From a bacterium (GTDB lineage: Bacteria; SAR324; XYD2-FULL-50-16): a stretch of DNA of 64,000 bases. The number at the start of each line of letters is the position of its first letter. Within the stretch, counting starts at the first letter, position 1. The stretch covers positions 53,268 to 117,267 of the forward strand of contig JAHJRI010000076.1 in the NCBI GenBank assembly GCA_018830885.1, read 5' to 3'. Below the pieces are notes generated by a model. It saw only the letters and a program-made list of their open reading frames with translations. It ran no database searches and was not told the origin of the DNA. Below are positions 19,105 to 28,349 of the stretch, piece after piece. Made by a program: the position numbers and the translations under genes.

Positions 19105-21009
19105 TCATGCCATAACAATGGCATCAACCATCTCCTCATACTGTTCCAGAGTCCAGCCGTTGATATTAATGGCATTTTCCGGACAGACCGCCACGCAGGC
19201 GCCGCAGCCTGTGCAAACAGCCTGAGAGACCCGTGCCTGTTGAGAAACGACACCGTCAATGTCAACGGTTTCCATGGTGATGGCTCCCTCCACCAGGCAT
19301 GCTGTCAGACACTCACCATGTCCGACACAGCGCTGCGGATCGACTTGAGCAATAAATGGATCCAGTTCCACAACCCCCTTGGAAAGCAAGGTACATGCTT
19401 TTGCAGCAGCAGCCTGGGCTGCGTTGCAGGATTCCCCGATATCCATGGGGGCCTGACAGGTGCCGGCCAGCAGCACGCCCGTTTTGGCAAGTTCCACCGG
19501 TCTCAGTTTGGGATGGACTTCCTGCAAAAAACGGTCTGCACTGACTGGAAGTTTCATCATCTCTGTCAGATCACTGATATTGTTCGGCAGCATCCCGACA
19601 GAAAGAACCACCAGATCAACATCTGCCTCGATCTCCTCACCAAATGTCAACGTATCTTTGACCGATACTTTCATCGGATAGGAACTGTTCGGTGTTTGTT
19701 CCACAATGGGACTGTTTTCCGGTTCAAAGCGCAGAAATATCACATTGTTCTTTGACGCCTCATCATAGTATGCCTCCTGACCCCGTCCGTAGGTTCGGAT
19801 ATCGCGAAAATACTCAAATATGTGTGTTCCAGGATGCCGTTTGCGAATTTCTGAAGCGGCCTGAAGCGTAGCCGTACAGCAGGTTCTCGAACAATGTTCA
19901 TGATAGTGGCCATTTTCATCAGGGGCATGAATACCGGGAATTTGTCGGCTCCCCACACAATGAATGAGGGCAACCCTTCTTATTTTTTTACCATTGATTT
20001 TCAACAGGTCACCTTCATCTTTGTCCTGTGCCATGATCCGGATTAAGTGGGGTAAGGTAATAACCTGATCATTTTCTCCATAACCATATTCTTTCTGCCG
20101 TGGGATATAAGACTGAAAACCGCTGGCAAAGATCAGGGCCCCGGTTTCTATCGTTGTTTCCTCTGTTGCTGTCGGGACCTTTTCTGAATAAAACCCGGCA
20201 AAAGGGATATAATTTCCGACATCTTTGCCACTGCTCGCCAGTCTCTTCAGTTTTTCGAAGTCATCCGGGGAGTCCGGGCGTTTTCTCTGCAGGGTGATTT
20301 TGAAATTACCAACATACCCCTCGGCATGGATAATCTGACTGCAGGTATAAACGCTGATTTTTGGATCATTCACCACAGCGCTGGCCATCTCGGTAACGAT
20401 ATCGGCGGCATTTTCCCCGGTTGGAAAAAGCGTATCGAGATTGGCGACCTGACCGCCCAGAAATGGGCTCTTTTCAATCAGAACGACATGGATGCCCCTT
20501 TGGGAAAGGTCCTGTGCGGCTCTCAGTCCCGACATGCCGCCACCAATAACGATGGCATGTTTGTGCGCATCCACGCGAATCGGGTCCAGAGGAACCAGTC
20601 TCTTTGCTTTGGCAATGGCCGCTTTAACCAGAACAGTCGCTTTTGCGGTGGCCATATCCCCATCATGGACCCAACTGACCTGTTCACGAATATTGGCATG
20701 TTCATAGAGATACGCATTCATGTCGGCTCTGCGAATGGCACCCCGGAAAGTTGTTTCATGCAGGCTTGGGGCACAGGAGGCCACAACGACCCTGTCCACT
20801 TTTCCGTTCCTGATGTCTTCCTGGATCAGCTCCTGACCCGGATCTGAGCACATAAACACGTTGGTATGAACCGTGCTGACACCCTCAATCCCTTTGACAT
20901 TTTCGGCAACCTGCTGCACATCCACATGGTCGGAGATGTTACCACCACAGTGACAGATATATACCCCGACCTTCTTTTCCCCTGGTTCTCCATTTGGTTT
21001 CGATGACAT
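19105..21009 (-). CDS. HdrA/QmoB-like FAD protein with C-terminal ferredoxin motifs
   Basis: VGVYICHCGGNISDHVDV, VIGGGMSGLRAAQDLSQRG, CVGHGECLTACLVEGAI, CTGCGACVAVCPENAI. Confidence 0.9.
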   Translation of the reverse strand: MSSKPNGEPGEKKVGVYICHCGGNISDHVDVQQVAENVKGIEGVSTVHTNVFMCSDPGQELIQEDIRNGKVDRVVVASCAPSLHETTFRGAIRRADMNAYLYEHANIREQVSWVHDGDMATAKATVLVKAAIAKAKRLVPLDPIRVDAHKHAIVIGGGMSGLRAAQDLSQRGIHVVLIEKSPFLGGQVANLDTLFPTGENAADIVTEMASAVVNDPKISVYTCSQIIHAEGYVGNFKITLQRKRPDSPDDFEKLKRLASSGKDVGNYIPFAGFYSEKVPTATEETTIETGALIFASGFQSYIPRQKEYGYGENDQVITLPHLIRIMAQDKDEGDLLKINGKKIRRVALIHCVGSRQIPGIHAPDENGHYHEHCSRTCCTATLQAASEIRKRHPGTHIFEYFRDIRTYGRGQEAYYDEASKNNVIFLRFEPENSPIVEQTPNSSYPMKVSVKDTLTFGEEIEADVDLVVLSVGMLPNNISDLTEMMKLPVSADRFLQEVHPKLRPVELAKTGVLLAGTCQAPMDIGESCNAAQAAAAKACTLLSKGVVELDPFIAQVDPQRCVGHGECLTACLVEGAITMETVDIDGVVSQQARVSQAVCTGCGACVAVCPENAININGWTLEQYEEMVDAIVMA

Positions 21010-21108
21010 TTTTAGATTTCTCCTCTGACGATGAAAATTTCGATTCCTTTGTTCAGTCCGAGCTTGTGCCGCACACAGCTCCCTTTGGCCTGTCAACAGG
21101 AGATCATT

Positions 21109-22428
21109 TCAGGCCGCGCTATTCCTGGAAAGGTACTTGGCTGCTTCAATGGCTGCTGCACCGGCCTCGGTAATGGTATCAACGATGTCCTTGGGACCCA
21201 ATGCAACCCCTGCCGCAAAAACCCCCTCCATATCGGTCAATGAAGGGGCTGTCATCGGTTTAATCGATCTGATAAAGGCATCCGTATCGCAGGAGACATT
21301 GCAGACGCCCGCAGGGTTCCATTCTGGAACCATTCCCAACGACAGAACCACCAGATCATGGGCCCTGGTCAGGACTCCCCCGTCTCCCTCCTGGTTCTCA
21401 TACCTGAGTTTGACGGTTTGATGATCCCCCTGTTCGATTTTTGCAATTTTGCTTTTTACAAACTCAATACCCATGGCTTTGGCGTTTTGAAAAAACTGTT
21501 CGTAGCCCTTTCCAAAAGCGCGAATATCCATATAGTAAATCGTAATATCCGCCAGGGGTAAAGAACCGGAGAGAAGCATGGCTTGTTTGATGGCGTACAT
21601 GCAGCAGACCCTGGAACAATAAGGTATCCCCAGGGATTTATCCCTGGAGCCGGCGCATTGGACGTAGGCGATGGATTCCGGTTCTTTCCCGTCTGAAGGT
21701 CTCAATACACGATGATAGGGTCCGTGGGGGGCCAGAAGTCTTTCCATTTCCATGGACGTAATCACGTTCTGGACGTTACCCTGGCCATATTCGGGTTTTT
21801 GCTTCATGGAGGTCAGTTTAAAACCAGTCGTCAGAATGGCGGTCGTTGCTTTAATCCTGAATTCTTCCGGCTGTTCGAGATAGTCGATGGCATCGGTGGG
21901 ACACACTTTGGCACATCGGCCACAAAGGGTGCAGTTGTCCATATCCAACACAGCTATCTGCGGAATCGCATTGGAAAAGGGGATATAGATCGACTTCCGC
22001 AGACTGAAGTTCCCCTGCTCTTCATTGGGAATATACACCGGGCAGACATATTCACACTGACGGCAGCCGATACAGGTATCCGGATTGACGTATCTTGTTT
22101 TCTGATTGAGGGTTGCTTCAATGCCAGCAGATGAACGCTGCAGCTCTTTCAGTTCGCAATAGGTGAATATGGAAATATTATCATGATGGGCCGCAGAGGC
22201 CATTTTCGGCGTGGTAATGCAACTGGCGCAATCCAACGTAGGAAACACCTTTGATAGACGTATCATTTTGCCGCCGATCGTCGCATCTTTCTCCACAATT
22301 GCCACCTTAAAATCCTGATCGGCAAGATCGAGAGCAGCTTGAAGACCGGCGATACCACCGCCAACAACAAGGGCATCAAAATTCAATTCACGACTGGCAT
22401 GCATGAATTTCTCCTGGATATCCGGCAT
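21109..22428 (-). CDS. HdrA/QmoA-like FAD protein
   Basis: VVGGGIAGLQAALDLADQ, FPTLDCASCITTPKM, CIGCRQCEYVCPVYIP, CTLCGRCAKVCPTDAI. Confidence 0.9.
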   Translation of the reverse strand: MPDIQEKFMHASRELNFDALVVGGGIAGLQAALDLADQDFKVAIVEKDATIGGKMIRLSKVFPTLDCASCITTPKMASAAHHDNISIFTYCELKELQRSSAGIEATLNQKTRYVNPDTCIGCRQCEYVCPVYIPNEEQGNFSLRKSIYIPFSNAIPQIAVLDMDNCTLCGRCAKVCPTDAIDYLEQPEEFRIKATTAILTTGFKLTSMKQKPEYGQGNVQNVITSMEMERLLAPHGPYHRVLRPSDGKEPESIAYVQCAGSRDKSLGIPYCSRVCCMYAIKQAMLLSGSLPLADITIYYMDIRAFGKGYEQFFQNAKAMGIEFVKSKIAKIEQGDHQTVKLRYENQEGDGGVLTRAHDLVVLSLGMVPEWNPAGVCNVSCDTDAFIRSIKPMTAPSLTDMEGVFAAGVALGPKDIVDTITEAGAAAIEAAKYLSRNSAA

Positions 22429-22495
22429 AGAATCCCTGATCAGAAAACATTCCGGGTTGTTTATCGTTATGGTTTTTACTTCAGGATGGCTGTTT

Positions 22496-22930
22496 TCAGG
22501 CGATCTTTTTCTCTCCCTCTGTGGGCAGCCCGATTTCTCGTACTAAACTGTTCATTTCGTTGATATTTTTTAGGAAGGCACGATTGCAGACCGTGCAAAT
22601 AGCCGTCAGTTTCAGCCTGCGAATGTCGAGCTCCCGCTCCCTCATCATCTTGTAAACACGGTCCAGTCTTTTTGCCAGTGCCGCATAGGCACTTTCATAC
22701 GGACACTCCTCACCACAGGACATGACAATGATGCCACTGATGCCTTTCTTGAAACAGTCCAGGTAGAATCTTTCCGGGAACAGCACCGGTGCCCTGACTC
22801 TGAGAATGTATGTATTGGCCGGATAACTCGAATGGGAGGATCCCACAGAGTCCGCCCCTGGATAGGCACATGATTCGGTAGCCAAAATAAGAATCTTGCC
22901 CCCTGTCGTTACCTTCGTCTCGTCTGGCAT
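22496..22930 (-). CDS. MvhD/FlpD-like hydrogenase iron-sulfur subunit
   Basis: ILATESCAYPGADSVGSSHSSYPANTYILRVRAPVLFP ... GEECPYESAYAALAKRLDRVYKMM. Confidence 0.8.
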   Translation of the reverse strand: MPDETKVTTGGKILILATESCAYPGADSVGSSHSSYPANTYILRVRAPVLFPERFYLDCFKKGISGIIVMSCGEECPYESAYAALAKRLDRVYKMMRERELDIRRLKLTAICTVCNRAFLKNINEMNSLVREIGLPTEGEKKIA

Positions 22931-23047
22931 GATGTTCCTGTTGAAGTCATAAAAGTTGAGCCATGGAACAAATCGAAATCATGTCTTTTGTTTCCATGGC
23001 CTTTCAAAAATTTTGGTCCCATTACGCTGGTTTTTACCCAACAAGGT

Positions 23048-23299
23048 CTATTTTTTCCGTCGGATATAATGTTTGTCATATCCATCGGCTTCCAGATAAC
23101 CAAGGTACTCATGGCCCACTTTACCGGACCAGGCCGGGATGTCGTTGCGGGTTCCACTGTCGTTGGAAAAAATTTCCAGCACCTCTCCAACCATGACTTT
23201 GCCAATACCTTTCTTTGCTTCTAACAGCGGCCCGGGACAAGCACTTCCGCGTGCGTCGACATTACTTGAAAATTGGATGGTACTCAGTTCTTCTGACAT
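23048..23299 (-). CDS. tusA: TusA-family sulfurtransferase
   Basis: VDARGSACPGPLLEAKKGIGKVMVGEVLEIFSNDSGTRNDIPAW; CPxP motif. Confidence 0.88.
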   Translation of the reverse strand: MSEELSTIQFSSNVDARGSACPGPLLEAKKGIGKVMVGEVLEIFSNDSGTRNDIPAWSGKVGHEYLGYLEADGYDKHYIRRKK

Positions 23300-23390
23300 T
23301 GTTGTCTCCTTGAATTGATTCGTTGACAATAGGTGGTATTGCTTTTTAAAAGACAGTCTGGAAACCAGAACGGATTGGCCTGTCTGCCCT

Positions 23391-23708
23391 TTACCCGCCA
23401 AAATCTCCAGCTCCAAGTGTTTGCATAGCTTCATTGGCTTTCATGCGGACATTGACCAGGGATCGATCGTACGCATCCCGCTCTGCCTGGATATCCTCCA
23501 TGCCGGTTTCCGGGGTGCATGATTCGCGAATTCCCTCAATCCTTGCATCCATCTCTTCGATTAAGATATGGAGGTCTCCAATATTTGCAGCCAGCGCTCC
23601 TTTTGGATCAGCGGAAGCCTTCTGCATCTTTCTGGAAATATCATACACAATCGCTTTCCAGGCGGTCAGTTCCATTTCCATCGTTTTACAACAGTTTTTT
23701 GCTTTCAT
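23391..23708 (-). CDS. Uncharacterised small protein, first gene of the Tus/Hdr operon
   Basis: 105-codon ORF MKAKNCCKTMEMELTAWKAIVYDISRKM... Confidence 0.65.
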   Translation of the reverse strand: MKAKNCCKTMEMELTAWKAIVYDISRKMQKASADPKGALAANIGDLHILIEEMDARIEGIRESCTPETGMEDIQAERDAYDRSLVNVRMKANEAMQTLGAGDFGG

Positions 23709-23821
23709 GGGTGTCTCCGTTGTGTCCAGTTTTTGAAAATCATCGGTTACAAGCGACGCGATTTTTCAGGATAACCTGCGTCGACTCAGGTGTCTTTGCT
23801 TTATGGTCTATTCTACACGAT

Positions 23822-23836
23822 GCATGCCAATGCCCT
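23822..23836 (-). promoter_or_regulatory. Candidate sigma-54 promoter of the Tus/Hdr operon
   Basis: Minus strand GGGCATTGGCATGCA: GG-N10-GC spacing, GGCA..TGCA; about 115 nt upstream of the first ORF. Confidence 0.45.
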
Positions 23837-23975
23837 GTGATTCGATGGGGAGCCAATTTTTAAATTTTATAAATAGATGAATTTTATGACTTATTTATAA
23901 AAATCTGGGGGGTTTCAAAGAGCGAGGTGGGGCTAATCCAACAGCGGGATCATTGACGACCGTCAATAACCAATA

Positions 23976-24032
23976 TGTTACCTTTTTGCTTTGTAACAAT
24001 AAGATATATTACCGTAACATATTAAGTAACAT
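23976..24032. promoter_or_regulatory. Cluster of TGTTAC/GTAACA half-sites (candidate enhancer)
   Basis: TGTTAC-N11-GTAACA at 23976-23998, plus direct repeats GTAACAT at 24014 and 24026. Confidence 0.5.
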
Positions 24033-24304
24033 TATTCTCCAAAAACGGCATCGCAGGATAAGGGACAGGTCCTGTTCTCAGATACCGGTGACTGCTTTGG
24101 ATTCTTTCAGATGGGGGGTTGGCGCTGAACCCCTGCATTTTAATCAGGGGGGAATGATGGTGGGTTTACCGCCTGCGAGCCAGACAGCTTTCAGAACAGT
24201 GCAGCGATGATCATTCTGTTTGTCTGTGAGAAACGTGATTCCTGGTAAATGCGCAGGCTGTTTTTCAGGGGAGTCAGAAACCGCTCCTTGCAGGGATTAA
24301 GGCC

Positions 24305-24350
24305 CCACCTGGGCGTTGTTTTTTTTTGGGGGGGGTCACCGCCCAGGTGG
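24305..24350. other. 11-bp perfect hairpin with T9G8 loop
   Basis: CCACCTGGGCG-ttgtttttttttggggggggtcac-CGCCCAGGTGG. Confidence 0.6.
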
Positions 24351-24369
24351 TGGTGTGTGGTAACGGCGG

Positions 24370-25134
24370 TCAAGCGGAGATGATGATCTTTTCAGGTATG
24401 GTGACTTTTTCGCCCTCTCCCTTTCTTTCTGTCTTTTTCCGCAGCCTGCCATAGTAGGGGCTTTTCGACAGGTAACAGGCCGCCAGCGGGTTGTGACCGA
24501 AGACCCGGTCCTTAACTGCCAGCACCGTAGTTGGTGCCTGGATGGTTTTCAGGAAGAGCGTATCGTGACCGACACACAGACCCATCATGATCGCCAGATC
24601 GACCCCCTCCGCATCAAGCACAGCCGCCTGGGCGATCGGATTGCACATGGTTTCCATCATATCAGGTCCCAGAATTTTTTCTTTCCCTGCCAATCCGATG
24701 GACTCTTTGGGAACACCGCCAACCTTGCAGTTTACCGTGATTACGTCCAATCCTTTTGATTCCAGAATATCTGAAACCATGCGCATCTCCTCCTTCAAAC
24801 CAAGGCAAAATGCCACGCCGATTCGGGTGTAGTTGCACTTTTGCGAGAACTGGATAATCTCCTCAATCCGTGGAAATTTTGTTCTCATGCCGTCTTCAGT
24901 TGCTTCATAGCATTCTGCCTCCTGAATGGAGGCAAGCCGGGCAAACTCTCTGATATCAGGTTGGTTGTAGGTTTCCTGGACCTTTTGAATGGTTTCGGGA
25001 AAACGTCGCATCGGGCAGAATGTTGGCGCCTCTGCTACCGGTGGCAGCGGTTCATCTGCAGCGATTCGCGGAAAACAGGTGGTCCCCGGACACTTCCCAC
25101 AGACAGAATATCCTTTTTCTTTTGCTGGGTTCAT
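24370..25134 (-). CDS. DUF1847 metal-binding-type protein
   Basis: Cys-rich N-terminus CGKCPGTTCFPRIA, FCPMRRFPE, GVAFCLGLKEEMRMVSDILESKGLDV. Confidence 0.75.
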   Translation of the reverse strand: MNPAKEKGYSVCGKCPGTTCFPRIAADEPLPPVAEAPTFCPMRRFPETIQKVQETYNQPDIREFARLASIQEAECYEATEDGMRTKFPRIEEIIQFSQKCNYTRIGVAFCLGLKEEMRMVSDILESKGLDVITVNCKVGGVPKESIGLAGKEKILGPDMMETMCNPIAQAAVLDAEGVDLAIMMGLCVGHDTLFLKTIQAPTTVLAVKDRVFGHNPLAACYLSKSPYYGRLRKKTERKGEGEKVTIPEKIIISA

Positions 25135-25411
25135 CTTGAATCAATAGTCATGGTTGAATCGATAGTGATCGTCAGCCGCAAATCCCTTCCATTTTCCGCA
25201 AACTGATGGCAACTATCAGAAATATAGTGATTAAATTAATATCTTGTCAGTCTGGAGGTCTCCCCCCTCATACCGAACTTGATCCGCTATCCAGGTTAGC
25301 TTATCTTTGAAATTATTCTGGATTCCGTGTCGAGCACGGAATGACAATATTCGAGATCAACATTATGCAAAAATTCAGCTACTTAGAAGAGAACTCAAAA
25401 CTGAACAGTCA

Positions 25412-25540
25412 ATGCCGTTAACTTAAGACTGTTCCGCACCATAGGGATGTCATTTCAAGAGACGCATAAATCCATCCTGGAGCTCCTGGAAGCCATGGAT
25501 GGACTCGTCGTTTCTTGAAAGATCAACCCTTTGGTGCGGC
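25412..25540. repeat. Long hairpin/MITE-like repeat, copy C (right end not recognised)
   Basis: ATGCCGTTAACTTAAGACTGTTCCGCACCATAGGGATG...CAACCCTTTGGTGCGG; core ATCCATCCTGGAGCTCCTGGAAGCCATGGATGG. Confidence 0.75.
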
Positions 25541-25922
25541 AAGCTCGATAATGTTTATTAATCAATGTGCCCTTAAATCCTTCTTGGATTTTTAAAAGCT
25601 GTCAACCGGTAATATGGCGACATCTAAAACCAGACCGCTGCCGCTGGGAATCGGGCCGCCGATTATCGTCGGAGCGGTAACCAACCAAATCCATGATCCA
25701 AATGCCATTCTGATGATAACCCCTCTTTTCCATTGCCTCCCGATATAGAATGCCTGGTCGCCGGTCATCTTTTTTTAAAAAGCCCTTGACAAGAAAATGT
25801 TTGTTGTTTAACGTTTCTTCTCGAATTCATTGTCCCTCTGCATTTGACTCATGTTAATTTCCGCCGGTGTCCGCACTGGTTTGGAACCAGTCTCAACACC
25901 GGTTTTAAAAAGGAGATCCGTC

Positions 25923-27255
25923 ATGAAGAAAAAAGCAATTGCTGGCCTTTCGTTTATCCTTCTGATTTTTCTGCTCTTACCTTTTTCCCTGGCCGCCAAA
26001 GAGATCAAAACCCTCTCACAATTTCCCATGAGCGGACCGGTGGGATCGTTACCCGAATTTGGCTGGGGGTTCATTGACGCTATCAACTGGGTCAACAATG
26101 AGGGCGGCGGTGTCAACGGCAAAAAGATAACCTGGTTCCTGGAGGATATGCGCTACAGTCCCACTGTCGAAGTCGCCACGTTCAACAAGTACGTCGCCGA
26201 GCATGACCCCAGCGAGTTTCTGATGGTCACAGGGTATATTACCGGTGGTTTGAAACCGCTGATCAGCAAGGTCAATGAAGAGGAAAAGATCCCCTGGCTG
26301 GACGGCTCTTATTCCACCGAGATTTTCGGCGAAACCGGCGGCCCCCAAAAATACCCTTACTATTATTCCCTGGGGGCCACCTACGGCAGCCAGGTCAAGA
26401 TACTGGTGAAATGGATCAAGGAAAACCACACAGGTCAAGATACTGGTGAAATGGATCAAGGAAAACCACAAAGGAAAAGGGGCTCCCAGACTGGGCTTTG
26501 TATACAGTCCCACAGCCTGGGGAAGAGACGGCACCCCGGAAGCCATTGAATATGCCAAGAAACTGGGTGTGAAGGTGGTCGCCCAGGTGGAATATCCCTA
26601 CACGGCCACATCAGCCACCAACGAGTGTATGACCCTGCGTAAAGCGAAGGCCCAGTATGTGATTTATCATGGATATTCCGGTGCTGCCGGACATACGGCC
26701 ATCTTTTTTAAGACTGCCAAAAAGATCCTCAAAGATACCCAGCTCATGGGTACTCACTACACCACCGGCCGTTTCCCGATCCTGGTCGCCCAGGAAGCCT
26801 TCGACGGGTATGTCGGTGTGGCCACACGGCCCTTTGGGGATGCGGTCCCCCGATCGGCCACCAAGATGGACAACCCCATGATCAAGCTGGCCCACGAATT
26901 TGCCCAGAAGTACCGTCCGGAAGAGTATAAGAACGAGATGCGGGGTGGTATCAAGGATATCTTTCTGTATATGGAGGGGCTGACGTATGCGTTCCTGCTG
27001 CAGAAAGCCCTTACCGATGCCGATAATGCCGGTGATCTGACCCGTGAGGGCGTCAAGAAAGCCCTCGACAATATGGTCTGGGATTTCAAGGGGATGTTCG
27101 ACGGCAGGACCTTCTCCTATAAGTCCCACACGATTCCCATGATGCGGATGTACAAGGCCCATGTCAAGATGGTCGATTATCAGGGGAAAAAGGTGCCAAC
27201 CGGTTACATGACACCCGTCGGGGACTGGATCAATACCGACGAAATCCAGTGGTAA
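25923..27255 (+). pseudogene. Branched-chain amino acid-type ABC transporter substrate-binding protein, frameshifted by a 40-bp tandem duplication
   Basis: ORF MKKKAIAGLSF...TYGSQVKILVKWIKENH leaves frame at 26431; frame resumes as ...KWIKENHKGKGAPRLGFVYSP. Removing one 40-nt copy fuses the ORFs. Confidence 0.85.
26391..26470. repeat. Perfect 40-bp tandem duplication
   Basis: caggtcaagatactggtgaaatggatcaaggaaaaccaca at 26391-26430 and 26431-26470. Confidence 0.98.
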
Positions 27256-27335
27256 CGGATTCCCCTAGAACGGCTGGACATCTTTCCAGCATCATTTTCG
27301 GTGCCGGTTCCCCATCATCCGGGTGAACCGCCAAA

Positions 27336-27388
27336 CCGTGATCTTCGGGAAGAACCCGTCTTCCGGCGGCCTTTCCTGAAGATCACGG
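27336..27388 (+). terminator. Intra-operon hairpin between the binding-protein and permease genes
   Basis: CCGTGATCTTC (27336-27346) / GAAGATCACGG (27378-27388), followed by tggtttt. Confidence 0.6.
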
Positions 27389-27462
27389 TGGTTTTAACCC
27401 ATGGGCAGGGCTGACAGTTCCGTGCAACCCTGTTCGGTCAATCAAGAACTCCTGGAGTGTTT

Positions 27463-28347
27463 ATGACCGATTTCATTCAGGCCGTTGGTGATGGTGTATT
27501 CATTGGTTTGGTATATGCGCTGCTGGGTCTTTGTATCGTCATTATTTTCAAAGCCTCAGAGACATTCAATTTTGCGATAGGTGAGTTTCTGGTCATCGGA
27601 TCCTTTCTCTTTTATGTTCTCTTTTTCGATCTGAGACTGCCCCTGATCGTGGCGCTTCCCCTGGGTCTGGTGGCAGCTGGCATCGTAGGCGGTATTATTG
27701 AATGGTTTTCCATTAAGCCGTTGCTGGGACGTTCGCCGTTGTCGATGACGATGGTCACGCTGGGATTGAGTTTCCTGTTGAGGGCCATCGTTCAGTTTAT
27801 CTGGGGGTCTGACTCCTACTCGTTTTTCATGGAACTGCCGGACTTGACGGTTGAAATCAGTAACTACCTGTTCATTTCGGACCCGATCTGGGCGGGTCTG
27901 TTTTCTGTCGTGACCTTTATCATCGTCCTGGTGTTTCTCTATCGGACGCGATGGGGTCTGGCCATCCGGGCCGTTTCCGAGGACCAGGCCAAATCCATGG
28001 CCTTTGGGATCAATGCCCGGTTCATTCTGCTGATGATCTGGGCCATCAGTTCCGCCTGCATCGCCGTTGCCGGTATCATGATCTCAAATTTCGGGGCGCT
28101 GTCGGTGGGATCGGGTTCCGTGGGTCTGCGTGCGATTCCCGTTGTTCTGATCGGAGGTATGGACAGCATTATCGGAGCCCTGCTGGCCGGCATCATTGTC
28201 GGTATCTGTGAATCTCTGGCCGGGGCCTATATTGAACCGATGGGGCTGGTGGGTTTCAAGGAGGTGGCTCCCTATTTTGTGATGCTGCTGGTTCTGTTTA
28301 TCAGGCCCTATGGACTTTTTGGAACCGTTCGGATCGAGAGGATTTAG
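27463..28347 (+). CDS. livH: LivH-like branched-chain amino acid ABC permease
   Basis: Hydrophobic; QAVGDGVFIGLVYALLGLCIVIIFKASETFNFAIGEFL. Confidence 0.85.
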   Translation: MTDFIQAVGDGVFIGLVYALLGLCIVIIFKASETFNFAIGEFLVIGSFLFYVLFFDLRLPLIVALPLGLVAAGIVGGIIEWFSIKPLLGRSPLSMTMVTLGLSFLLRAIVQFIWGSDSYSFFMELPDLTVEISNYLFISDPIWAGLFSVVTFIIVLVFLYRTRWGLAIRAVSEDQAKSMAFGINARFILLMIWAISSACIAVAGIMISNFGALSVGSGSVGLRAIPVVLIGGMDSIIGALLAGIIVGICESLAGAYIEPMGLVGFKEVAPYFVMLLVLFIRPYGLFGTVRIERI

Positions 28348-28349
28348 GT

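Noticed and set aside
21109-22428. Selenocysteine in HdrA (known in some relatives)
   Set aside because: The motif here reads FPTLDCASCITTPKM with ordinary Cys codons and the ORF is uninterrupted.
23711-24370. Riboswitch upstream of the Tus/Hdr operon or DUF1847 gene
   Set aside because: No known aptamer consensus recognised; features there are better explained as DNA binding half-sites and a sigma-54 promoter.
26431-26549. Programmed frameshift in the binding-protein gene
   Set aside because: The frame loss is fully explained by an exact 40-bp duplication; no slippery heptamer/pseudoknot needed.
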